The notes under the pieces were generated by a model. It was not told where the DNA came from and did not search any database. It worked only from the letters and a program-made list of their open reading frames with translations. A program made the translations under genes and the position numbers. A stretch of DNA of 64,000 bases from Agelaius tricolor (Eukaryota; Chordata; Aves; Passeriformes; Icteridae), in the NCBI GenBank assembly GCA_023055355.1, contig JALJCS010000022.1, positions 7,177,001 to 7,241,000 on the forward strand, in the 5' to 3' direction. This document shows positions 52,388-63,254 of this stretch, piece by piece; positions within the stretch are counted from its first letter, which is position 1; every line of letters begins with the position of its first letter.

Positions 52388-52408
52388 CTATCAAACTCTT
52401 GCTGACAG
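52388..52408 (+). CDS. Microexon F (21 nt)
   Basis: A 21-nt microexon between a strong acceptor (CCCCCTGCCTTTCAG, 52373-52387) and donor CAG/GTGAGA at 52409. In frame it completes His from exon E, then reads YQTLAD and leaves AG for Arg with the first base of exon G. Being a multiple of three it can be included or skipped without frame change (skipping makes Gln from CA+A). That is the behaviour of regulated neural-type microexons; no tissue information can be read from the sequence. Confidence 0.7.
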
Positions 52409-55400
52409 GTGAGAATAACCATTTGATTCATGTCAGCAGAGATTTCTGAGGTGTTAGCTTGGGTAATGATCCTAAATTAAATCTCTGATTACCTCCTCAT
52501 TTGTGTCACTGTAGCTGTGAATCCGGAAAATCCATTTAATGTTCTTGGGGAGGGAAATATCAGACTTTAGAAAAGAAGATTTCTGAGTTGAAGTAAAATG
52601 TCATGTTATTAGTCTGACTTGAAACTAGAGTTAAAATAGTTCCTCGCTTAGGAAGATGTTTTGAGTGATTTCTGATAAACAGTGGTGCTGCTGTAGCACT
52701 GCTTATGTGCTGTTCAATTTTTAACTAGGTTGGTCAACATCTGTGTTCAGCCTGCAGCATCTTCCCAGTGGAAGCTCAGTCTGTAGCTCTAGGACAGGCT
52801 TAGTCCATGGATTACTTTTTGCTAACAGAAATGATTTATAGAAGCTCCCATAAGGAGAGAAGTCATGAGGCAAAGCACAGACAGCTTTTCATGCTGTAAG
52901 GGAGAAGATAGGAAGTAAGAGTCTGACCTATTTTTGAGATGGCATTTCAAAGCTTTTGCTGTTGGACCTCTTATTTTATTAAAATAATTTATGTTACTAA
53001 AGGAAAGTTGAAAGGGATTTCTAAATATTTTAGTTTATTGCTGCTTGTTTGCAAGTGTGGTTGATCTTCCTTGAAGTCTCAGATTGCAGGAGAGTGTTAA
53101 TACAGTGGTGATGTTGAAATGTGATCTGCCTTGACTAACAAGCATGCTGCACACTGATGTGAGGTACCTGCAGTAAGTGCATGAAGCTGGGAGGAACTTT
53201 TACACTCAGTGGTGTTTGACAGCTGTCAGTACAAGGTGCTGGGCTCTGTCAGATTCCTATTGCAGATGTGCTGGAGCATTGATTTGTTTCAATGCCTTGT
53301 TTGCAAAGTAAAGAAAAGAAAGGCTGATTGTATTTCCAGGCATGTATATTTACAGTGGTAGGCACGGACTGATATGGTTTCTGGATGTAAAGCTTTATGC
53401 AGATTCATAAACTCTTAAATTAGTATGCCATCTCACTTTTTCATTGTAGTGTAACTGCATGTTTTTATTTGGGCATTGCAACTGAAATTCAGTGACTGTT
53501 GAAAATCTGGAAGGGAAGGTATTTCCATAGTATTAAATTATTTCTAGCTGGCAGCTTCCTCAGAGCCTTTAAGAAATTGATGTTTTGCATAATTTTTCAA
53601 AGGCTCCAAATAAGCTACTTTTTGCTTAACTTTCCTTGTTCCCAGGTGCCATCAAATACCCTATAACACTTCAGAGAGAGGATGGAGAAAGCACGGGCTG
53701 AACTAAACCCATCCTGTGGCCCAAACCAGAGGACTTTAGTGTCCTTTCAGTCTGCTGTGAGCCTTCTCTGCATTTTCCTCTTCAGCATCTGGACATCAAA
53801 CTCTCCAGATGTCCTGAAGTGTATTAAGTACTTCCACAGAGTGTTTTGGCTGAGTCAGCCAGAAGCAACAGAGGACACTGCATCCATGCCAGTGTTATTA
53901 AAAGCACAGATTCAAGTCTAATACTGCAGCAGTAGGCAGCCATTTGTAATGAAACATGCTGCCAGTGGGAAGAACAGGGGTGTCTGGATGGTAAATAACA
54001 TTGCTAAATATTTTCCAAGTAGTCAATGGCAAAATTGAGTTACAGTCTGCTTTAAATTATTTACAGAAGAATTTAAATTTGCAAACTTATTACAGCAGCA
54101 AGCTGCTGCTTCTAACAACACTCAAGTTCTTGAAAATTCAATGCTAAAATGAGTTATTACAAGTGAGTTAGCTGTCTGAAATTAAATTAGGTGATAAACA
54201 ATCCATTTCTCTGCAGTAAATTGGCATTCATGACAACTAGTTATAGTATGCACCTGAACCCATTATTCTTGGCACTTCATAAAGTTTCAATTGATAGCAA
54301 TTTGTATTGACAGACTCTTATTGAATATAATTCTCAACAGAAACTAGCTAATCAATTAATTAATCCTAGTGTTACTCAAGTTTGTTTTTGTGTTGCTCCA
54401 TCATTCAGAAAATTAACTGTTAACATTGTTTACAATTAATATAACTTAAACACTTTAGTTTTCATTGGCTGAATTACCAAGCTTAGACTAATTAAGTAAG
54501 CATTAAAGCCTTCTGTATTACTAGCAAAACTGAAAATTATGCATGCTAAATTGAAAAACACACAACAAAAAATGATTCTATAATACATATCATTATGCAG
54601 GATTTCAAAACAGAATGTTTAGTCTTGCATTTCCTCTTGAAAGCTGCTTGGCTGCGTGTGAAAAGTCCTAGCCTCTTCTGAATTGACTTGAGGGAGTAAT
54701 CATCAGCAATATTATGATGAAAAGCACCATCAGATCATGTTCTTCTAAGGCTATCTAATAACTATTTGCATCTTCCCTCACATATAAATAAGGCTTTCTT
54801 AGAATTCAGTGTTGGAAAGGAGCAAATCCCTCCCACTGCCAGCTGATTCTGGACAGATGCTCTAGGATGTGACTGCAGTGACAGTGCAGAGAATGCCAGG
54901 ACTGATCCGCTTGGAGCCCCCTTGGAGTGAAAGAGTTGCTCTCTCTTCCCTGGAGAGCTGGGGCCTGCTCGCCTGCCTCTGACTGCAGCAGCAGAACCTG
55001 CATGAACTATTTCGATTTGTGTTGACAAACAGTTAATTACATAATATTAAACTCTTAAATTCCATTAGATGCACTCTTGTCTTATTAAACCTGAGTCCTG
55101 GCCCAGAGCCCTGCTTTGCCCATGTGAACACAGCCTTCCTCTTGCAAATTAGGAGAGTGGCCCTACCCACCTTTATATGAATAAAAGCATTTCTTTCATG
55201 GTAAGAAGTAGAACTTTCTGCTTCTGAGAGAGCTCTAGATTTAAAAACTAATATTAGTCTTGTCTAGGTGGCAATCAGGAGGGCTATATGTTTTATTTAA
55301 GTCCATTAGTAACATTTGTGCATGGTTCTTTTTACCTCTGGTTTTCTTCAGCAGTTTGTACTGAGTGTTCTGATTTTGGAAGCTTTTTCAAATATCTTAA

Positions 55401-57649
55401 TGATGTATGGTGTGTGGTGGGTGCCTCTTTACTTGGTCACTGAATAACTGAATACAGTACAAGAATTTTAGCAGTTGAATAAGGTCCTTTTCATCTTATG
55501 AGTCATGGTTTCAGGAAAGTGAAAAGCACACAGAAGTCATCCAAATGCCTGCTTGCTTCTTGTGGGACTGGCTGGAGGAGAAGCTGGAAGGAAATCTGGG
55601 CTTTGTATCAGAGCAAGAGGTGCGGTGGTAGTTGAGCTGCCTCAGAAGGAATGCCCCAAATGTCTTTTCCTTTGTTGCTTCCTTACCTTGGAAACAATCA
55701 GGGATTCTCTCAAAATCACTCCCATTGTCTCCTAATTACTGGCTACTAGATTGAGCCTGAGAGATGTCGGACACATCTCTTTGATATACTAATATAATAT
55801 TAAGGTAGAGGACTTTTTATTTTTCTGGTAGATAATTTAATCTAAATCAGAATCTGACCTGTGGGGATGAAGGAAGCCTAACATGAAATGCTACAAAATT
55901 TCTGGTGCGTGCTTTTTTCAGACCTCTTTTAACACAGGAGGGCTAGGATGTGATAAATCAGTTTAGATACTGAAGAACTTGATTGGGATACTCAATTTTA
56001 CTATAATAGTCTAATCTAAAATACTCAGTCCTTTTCAGCTGCTCTATACTCTTTCAAAATTGCTCCTAACAAGGACAATCTCCAAAAATGGGACATTTGA
56101 GACAAGTTAATGGTGCTATAGCTACTCAGGATAACCATTACCGAAGAGTAGCATTCCTGCCTAAGCACAGGGCTGGATTCAGTGAATAGTATCAAAGGTG
56201 TTCTCTAGCAACTCAGAGAGACTTGAAAAGAAAGAGATATTTACCATTTGAGATGTGCAGTTAGACAAAACCACAGGTTTAAAATAGCCCACAACTTCAA
56301 TGTAGAAAGAAATGCAAAGTGAAAGAAAGGTTAACCTAGTTTTCAAGTTCCCTTCTGCTTAGATTTTGCATCAAGTTAAACTCCAGGAATTGAGACTTAC
56401 CTTATTCTGACTTAATTTCACTTTCAACATCAATTCTTTGATATTTTTATCAATGCCTACTCCACTTAGTTTGCTCAAAGACAACCTCATTACACTGATT
56501 CCCTCACTTTCTCTCAAAAAATTTTCATGCAATTAGATGCTTGCCTTTAAGTTACCAAGTGTGATGGTATAGTGCTGCATTGAAATATGTATCCTGCATA
56601 ACTTAACTTGTGTGGAAGTTTGACTTGCCTTATTGATAAGTTAGATTTAAGTGCTCAGCAAGACCATTAGCAATTTCTCTGTAATTATGTGAAAAGTTAA
56701 AATAACATGAGGAAAGGACACAGAATCAGGCTTTTTAGTATGACAGGGGAAATGGAAGTGATGAAAATAAGATTTCTCTGGGAAATCTTAAAAAAAAAAA
56801 AAGCTGGGAAGAAAATGAAAATATTTTTGATTCATTTATGTTCTTTGTCAACAATCTAATCACTTCAATGTTTAACTGTAGTTTTTGGAAAGAACTGCTG
56901 TTCTTTTTGGAAAGAAAGGATAATGTATCTGAGTATGGATAGATGGGGGTAAACTAGCTGGGGTTTTGTTGGGGTTTGTGCTTGGTTTTGCTTTTTGTTG
57001 TTGTTGTTTTTAAAGAACACTGCTGCCTTCCCTGCCAAGACCCAAGACTTTCTAGCCTTGAGAAACTTGAGCAATCAAAGGCTGTTGCTCAGATCACCTA
57101 ACCCAACTCCAGCCTGCCAAGGTGAAGGCACGTCCCTGAGCTGTTCTTTGGCACAATTTTGCCCATTTTTACCTGTTGCCAAGTCTCAATTCCGCTGTGG
57201 GAGAGGAAGCAGCTGTATTGGAATATCTTTGCAAGTCTCTTTCATCCTGGCAAAGAGACACAGTTGACTCCATTAGTGATAAACATTAGAACACTGTGTG
57301 CCTTTTACTTCAGAAGCTTTTGGCCTTCAAGGTTGCATATTTATTTCTAATCAATTAAGAAAAATTGAAAGAATCAGGAAAAGCCATATATATTGCATGC
57401 AGAGATGATATCATAAGTTACTGTGTCTTTTATTTACTGGGTTATTTGGAATACATGTACAAAGACACAAAGCTTGCTGCCATTTATCATTCACTGCCAA
57501 ATTAGTCTCTGCAAATAAAGCAACTGGGGGAGGGCAACTTGATGGACAGGGAAGAATCCAGCTAAAAGTGACTTCTCTTGGGAAAAAAATTATTTACTGC
57601 TAACAAAGATTTTTTTTTTTTGGTTCTTTTTCTTAATTGTGACTCGAGT

Positions 57650-57672
57650 TTTGTGATGCATAGCATCACAAA
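57650..57672. repeat. Perfect 10-bp inverted repeat with 3-nt spacer
   Basis: TTTGTGATGC (57650-57659), ATA, then GCATCACAAA (57663-57672), the exact reverse complement. It lies inside repeat-free intron sequence. It could be a palindromic protein-binding site or a small hairpin; no homologous element was recognised. Confidence 0.9.
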
Positions 57673-58119
57673 TGGCAAATCTACTTCCTGAGATGGCATT
57701 GAGAGCAATCAGATTGGTGACAGGGAGGAGGCAAGGAATAAAAATAACATTGAGAGCAGCAGATTATCTTAATAAAAGCATATGCAGTCATAAGGAAAGT
57801 TAGGTCTTCTGCTTTGGATTAAATTAGTGATTGCAAGGTTACTGATCCCCTACTAAGTGAAAATGTTCTGCCTTCTGTCTGATGTCCCCGTTCCTGAGCA
57901 GACCTGCCACTGCAGGATGAAAGGATACCTTAAAGTTTGCAACACCTTGCTTAGTTCCATCACCTTTATTTTATTTTATGTTCTTGTATTTAAGCCAGAC
58001 CAGAATCTCACTCCAAATTTTCACCTTATTTAAATGAAGAATGGTTTCCTCCCACTCCAAGAGTGCTATATAAGCACAAATATTTTCAAGCAATAACATC
58101 TCAAAGAACAGAACTACTT

Positions 58120-58245
58120 TCTTCTTCATGTTGTGTTATCTGACCTTTCATTGGCATGCCAGTTTAATTAATGGTGCATAATTGCATCCCACTGCTGACA
58201 AAAAGCTGCAATGTTGTTTGCTTTTGTTAGTCAGGGCCAATTATC
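58120..58245. promoter_or_regulatory. Possible conserved noncoding element
   Basis: Contains TTTAATTAATGGTGCATAAT followed by TGCATCCC, a paired homeodomain/POU-like cluster, in repeat-free sequence. This resembles vertebrate developmental enhancers. It is composition and motif inference only. Confidence 0.25.
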
Positions 58246-59159
58246 TGTAAAGTCACCCTTTTGAATTTTCTACAATCAGTCATCACCAGTGTACATAAAA
58301 AAAGAAAGCTATTTCATCAAAAGGTGGATTTCTCTCACCCCACAGTTGTGTACATAAATACAGCAGTGTCCTTTCTGTCATTTTTTTACCTCAAATATGT
58401 GATGATTGACAAAGACTCACTGGAGCAGGGTATTGAGTCTTCCTAGAGAAACTGTTCTCTCTAAATTTGAAATTTGAAACTTACCACTAGGTGAGTTCCT
58501 TCTTTTAATTAAGGTATTTCTCAATGGGAAACTATGTGTTGTGTTGCTACAAGAACTTGAAGTTTAGAAGGGACCCCCTGAAGGTCTCAGCTTCTCTCTG
58601 GGCCACAGAACTGCCTTGACTTTTTGTCTCTCTCTGCATATATCCACTGTCTTTTTTGATAGAAACCTAAATTTCTTCTGGATGTCAGGATTTATCTTTA
58701 TACTAATACACATCAAGCCTTTTGACTCAAGAAACAATGAGCAGTTCCTAGTCTAAAAAGCTTGATGCAAGATAAGAAAAAAGTATTCTTTGTATCACAT
58801 AGTTTACCTGTAAACTTATTCTTAACAGATCATTTTGACTTACTGGACTGGTTTCATTTACATTCAATTAAAAAAAAAAAACCAAACAGAATTTTATTAA
58901 GGTGAGTAGATAATTATAACTGTAACAATGTTGAGATCATTACTAGCTGTACATGTGTATAAGATTTGGCAGATTTTTCCCTTCAAAAACAGCATTTCTC
59001 TTTGTTTGTTTCAGTGTTATCTGTTTAAAGATAAAGAGCTGAAAAGAAAAGGCTACAGATAAAGAAACCTGGACTTAAGAAAAGTTGAACATTGTTAGAA
59101 GTGGATGATGTGTCAGAAGTGGTCTTTTAAAAATAAGTCTGTATCTGTATTTTGTGCAG

Positions 59160-59211
59160 AGCAAAATACAGAATGCCTCAAAGTAGAGCTGCAGAAATGT
59201 TAGATCTTAAT
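59160..59211 (+). CDS. Coding exon G (52 nt)
   Basis: Acceptor TGTATCTGTATTTTGTGCAG (59140-59159) and donor AAT/GTAAGT at 59212. The frame required by exon F (one base in) is the only one of three without a stop. It completes Arg and then encodes AKYRMPQSRAAEMLDLN, ending in phase 0, exactly what the last exon needs. The residues are basic then acidic, typical of a soluble protein's C-terminal region. No motif was recognised. Confidence 0.75.
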
Positions 59212-59913
59212 GTAAGTGTTGGAAAGACTTCTACAGTCACTGTCAGTCAGCCTGTGACCTGCTCAGGGTCTAAGCAGAGCAATGACCACAATTGATCATC
59301 CCTCCTTGAAATGAATACAGTAAATTCAGGCGTGGAATGTGATCTAGTGAGGGAATGTGGTACTTTTGTTCTTCTCAAATAAAAGTGAGCAATATAATCT
59401 GACTGCAAGTAAGATCTATACCCCTCAGTAGAAGAACACATCAAAGGTTTTTATGGCTAGTCCAGTTAATTGGACTATTCTAAAAATCTGTATATCAGTC
59501 AACAGGCAAGTCTGTCCTTTAGCAGCATAATAACTGGTGAAAAGTGTAAGTTTGGGTATTTGATCCTCTGTAAAACATTTGTAGGCTCCTTAACTACTGA
59601 AAAAAATCTTAGTGGAAGTTCATCAGAGCAACAGAGCACTGGAGTGTTTAAATTACTCATCACATGGGAGCAGTAAGAGGACTCCCATGATCAGCCTGCT
59701 TGCAAAACTGCTTGCATGCTTTCCTTCATTTCCTCTTCCTACACTTTTCTAACACTTGGGTGGATGTTGCATGTGCATTTTTGAGCCATGGGGTGAGGGC
59801 AGAGAGCAGAAGGGTGTCTGGCAGTTCAGTAACACAAACTGTGCAAAAAAGATTCTTTTGTGGTGCTGTGACATCTTGTGAAAGAGCTATTAAAGCCTCT
59901 GCTGCTCTAACCA

Positions 59914-60390
59914 AACATGACAATAGGCAAATGTCCCAATGCTGAGAATGCTAGAGTCAAAGCAGGGCCTTAGAGCAGGTCAATTATTTCAATTATCTGG
60001 AATTCATGATGAAAAGCAGCAGCAGCCTTCAGGAAATATGCAAGAGTCTGGCAAATGCTTGATCAGTTATGACAGTGGCTGCCAAATTTCACATCCCATC
60101 AGGTTTTTGCAAAGGGAGAGCTTGGAGCACGTGGAATATTTTAGTTACCTTTGCTCCATCACAGCACAGCTCTCAGGAGATCCAACAGGCCACCAATTGC
60201 TCAGGTATGGCATCACTGGCAAAAAACACATGGCAATAAGCAATCACAGGGTAGGCAGAGGGGGAGTGCATGGAGCAGATGGATTGCTTCAATTATTTGG
60301 GCCCCTTGATGAATAAGAACTTGAACTGCCATCAGCAGATCCTGTGGCAGGCAAGTAATAACTGCACTGCTATGACATAATTTAAAAATC
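59914..60390. repeat. Diverged tandem duplication, period about 300 bp
   Basis: Two blocks align at an offset of 300-310 bases. AAACATGACAATAGGCAA (about 59914) pairs with AACACATGGCAATAAGCAA (about 60224). GAGCAGGTCAATTATTTC then AATTATCTGG (59973) pairs with GAGCAGATGGATTGCTTC then AATTATTTGG (60273). CATGATGAA pairs with CTTGATGAA a little farther on. The two copies lie in the same 125-codon + frame (59939-60316), and a 102-codon minus frame covers the second copy. The translated copies resemble each other (AGQLFQLSGIHDE and ADGLLQLFGPLDE). Origin unknown: old tandem duplication, possibly of a former gene piece or repeat element. Confidence 0.6.
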
Positions 60391-62149
60391 TGGTGTGCTT
60401 TAAGTATTTCAACAGCTGTAAAGCTCAGATTTGTCTTAGCACTGGCTTGACCCACAGCCACCTCCAGTGCTGAAGGGGGAACACTGAGAAAATTGTTTGT
60501 GAGTGCTTCCAAGTACTTCATGGCATTTCACAGTTTGTTTTTACACTGCAGGGAGAACACTGACCCAGCACCAAGCTTGTTGTTGGCACCTTTCGATTTT
60601 ATTGTTTTTCAGAAGTCAGCTGGGGAAAACTAAGGACTATTTAATGTCAGTGCCAGGACAGAGACCAAAAGCTTAGATCTGGTTATGAATAAATTTAGGA
60701 AGGCCTTAGCATCCAGAAAATGATCCTTACTTGTATGTTATACTAGGTTCAAAATCTGATAGGCCTCAAATTTGTTGTGAAAAATTATTTAGGAGCATGC
60801 TCTCTTATTTTGCCTTCAGTCTTCCTTCAGCCTGTTGCTAACACAGTCTACTTTAATTTCTCTTTTGAAATTTATTTTGATGTTAAAACAAGCTTATGAT
60901 TTTTGGTATTACAATAAGGTACATGGAACCTTATATCACTATCCCCTTTCAGCTAGAAGTTTATTATTGACTCTGGTGCACAGAAATCTAGTTTACACGT
61001 TAAAAGCGAAAGAACAAAGAATACTAAAGAATTAATAAACTTTAAAAACCAAATCCCATTTGAGTTTTTTTAGATCTAAAATCTGGTATCTGTTTTGGTT
61101 GAGCCTTGAAGACAGAATAGAGTCAATAGGAAGCTTCTGTTTGAGTTAGTATGACTTGTTAACATCTTTCAAAAAGTTAATGTTATAAAAGATTTCTAAA
61201 CCCTTCAGTGCCTTTAAATTCACCTCAGTACCTTTTTCCTCCCCATCATCTTGCTTTAACATAATGAGGGGTATTGATTACATTCCATCCAAAGAAAAAG
61301 TAATCGTCATAAATATCCTTTATCTGACCTATTTTCCATTGCAGGGGAAATGGCTTCTAATTTGAGATCAAGAAATTACTTTTGATAGGAACAAATATCA
61401 CAAACTGATGCAGAATTTTGTGCTTTTTCTCAATTTCCTACTGGTTTGAAATCTGCAAAGTACCAAACACTTGTTGCTGCTGGTCATTCCCACCCAAAAT
61501 TGTCTAGAAGTTACTGAGATGACCTTCCTGCCTGCTTTCACATCTTTAGTGTAATGAGTGGCATTTTAATGGCATTCAAGTGGTCACCTCTTGAGATTGG
61601 CTTTCCTTTTTTTTCTTCCCTTCCTTTACTATTCTGACCAAACAGTGTTAACTCAGAGTAGTTCAAAATCAAGTATAGATCTAAGCTCTTGCACAGTCTG
61701 CTCTTCTGTTCAGATCAGGTTTGTGTCTGCCCCTGTGAGTCAGAATGGTAATACTTACACAGTTGCCATGAAAATTGAGGACTTTAAAATATTAGGGTTG
61801 AATTATACTTTTTCTCACTTGTGATTCACTTAGCTAAGACAGGAGCATGTTTCATGCTTTTCTTGTAACCATCAAAACTTGTCGTTTTCTTTGGAGTGAG
61901 TTTTTTTAATGGAAGTCCTTCAGAAGCTACAGATACAGAAGTAATAAAATTAATTATTTAAAGTCTTGTAGAAAAATAGCAAAAACTGAACACATTGCTT
62001 TTAAGGAAAAGGTTTTGTGGTGTTTTGTTTCTTTTTTAACAACATGCTGAAGATTGACTCTCCTCCAGTTAGGTCTTTTCATGCTGTTAGAACAAGGCAC
62101 AATTGAGCCTTTATTTTAGAAACAGTTTATGACTGTGTCTGGCAGGGTG

Positions 62150-62640
62150 CTGCAATTGCAGAAGCTTGGTGACATCCAAAAAAGAAGAAATAAAACTGAA
62201 GTTACAACGGCTTTAGGTGAAAGAGGGGTAGGAAGAGAAGTGAAGAATAAAAAAATAATATAGCAAAGAACTGGAGAATTAATTAGGCTGAAAAGGATCA
62301 GGAGATCCCAAATGGGCAGAGAGACTCTGGAGACCAAAACAGAGTTGTGAGTGATGCTGAGAGGAAGGCCAAGACTAAAATCTTATAGGGCCTCATGGAA
62401 TTGAAAAGAAGAGTAGCAGGGACAGGCTACCTGAAGAGAAAAACAACAGAAGGAAAAAAAGAAGAGGTTAATAGATGACTCTGGAAAAATATTTTTAAAA
62501 AATTATGGAAAGGATTGGAAAACATATATATATATAAAAGAATCTGGAGGAAATGTAAGGAAATGAGCTAGATGATGTGGAATAACAATGGACAGGTGAA
62601 AGAATGGTATTTGTTTGAAACCAAGATTAGCTTGCACCTT
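62150..62640. repeat. Purine-rich (GA-rich) block
   Basis: About 490 bases with strong purine excess on the + strand (for example GAAAAACAACAGAAGGAAAA and GAGGAAATGTAAGGAAATGAG), no clear unit and no ORF of note. It includes a CATATATATATATATA run at 62523-62537. Confidence 0.55.
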
Positions 62641-63194
62641 TTTTATTTTAGACAGTCACAAGTTACAATTGCAGGGTTTTGCTTTGTGTTCTATGGCATA
62701 ATCAGGCCCCACTAAATAACTGGCTTGTTTCCTCCCAGAAAAAACTTTACTTCTTCCTAGTCCAGTAAAGCAATTTAAGTGGATACAAAACTTCCTCATA
62801 TTCTAGAGCTTTATATTCAAAGTACTTTGTACTTGTGTAATACACTGATAGGATCTTATATCACAATTCTTATCCCCTTAGAAATATTGTCCCAGGAAAG
62901 CCAACAGGTAGTATTTTTAAACAGCTGTCAGCACAGGGGAAAAAATATTGTGTTTATATGTGTGGTTTTCCAGAAAGCCTATTTCACCTTGGGAACACTT
63001 AGCTAGAGAGTTGACCAAAACTAAACCTCCAAAAACCATAGAAAAATGTTTCAATGTGCTGTGGTTTTAATTGAAATACCTCTGCATCCATTTTTCACCT
63101 TCGACACAATGCTCTCATACAGTGGTCCTAGAGATAAAGCCATTGAAGATTGTATTTGAAGGAATGAAGATAGTTTTTATTGGTGTTCTTTTAG

Positions 63195-63254
63195 GATCGG
63201 CCACAAGGACTGAATAATGCTCCCAAAGAAATACGTTTGGATGAAGATGACTGA
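63195..63254 (+). CDS. Terminal coding exon H with stop codon
   Basis: Acceptor TTTTATTGGTGTTCTTTTAG (63175-63194). The exon opens in phase 0, matching exon G, and encodes DRPQGLNNAPKEIRLDEDD followed by TGA at 63252-63254. The acidic end and the stop soon after a strong acceptor are typical of a last coding exon. Together the eight exons supply 178 residues of the C-terminal part. A function cannot be assigned from the sequence. Confidence 0.8.
   Translation, partial: DRPQGLNNAPKEIRLDEDD

Larger units (their letters stand above)
52409..59159 (+). other. Intron F-G (6.75 kb)
   Basis: Mostly unremarkable AT-rich intron with no recognisable mobile element. Two parts look like conserved noncoding sequence (about 54000-54420 and 57640-58240). 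A splice-like 48-nt segment at 55153-55200 is discussed in findings. ORFs up to 90 codons occur on both strands, without recognisable products. Confidence 0.65.
59212..63194 (+). other. Last intron (4 kb)
   Basis: Contains a diverged tandem duplication (59914-60390) and a purine-rich block (62150-62640, with a short AT run at 62523-62537). An acceptor/donor pair at 61646-61734 encloses an open 89-nt frame, but its phase does not fit exon G; see rejected items. The 3' end has a clear pyrimidine tract before exon H. Confidence 0.7.

Noticed and set aside
53653..53712. Acceptor TTCCTTGTTCCCAG followed by an in-phase short frame ending in TGA-less TAA
   Set aside because: In phase with exon F it would give about 20 residues then stop, but the exon G-H path gives a better-supported ending and no donor exists here. 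At most a rare alternative end.
61646..61734. 89-nt segment with strong pyrimidine tract, donor CCT/GTGAGT and an open Ser-rich frame
   Set aside because: It needs to be entered one base into a codon, but exon G ends in phase 0; entered in that phase it reads TGT TAA. It cannot sit between exons G and H without a stop, and its Ser-rich content is weak evidence of coding.
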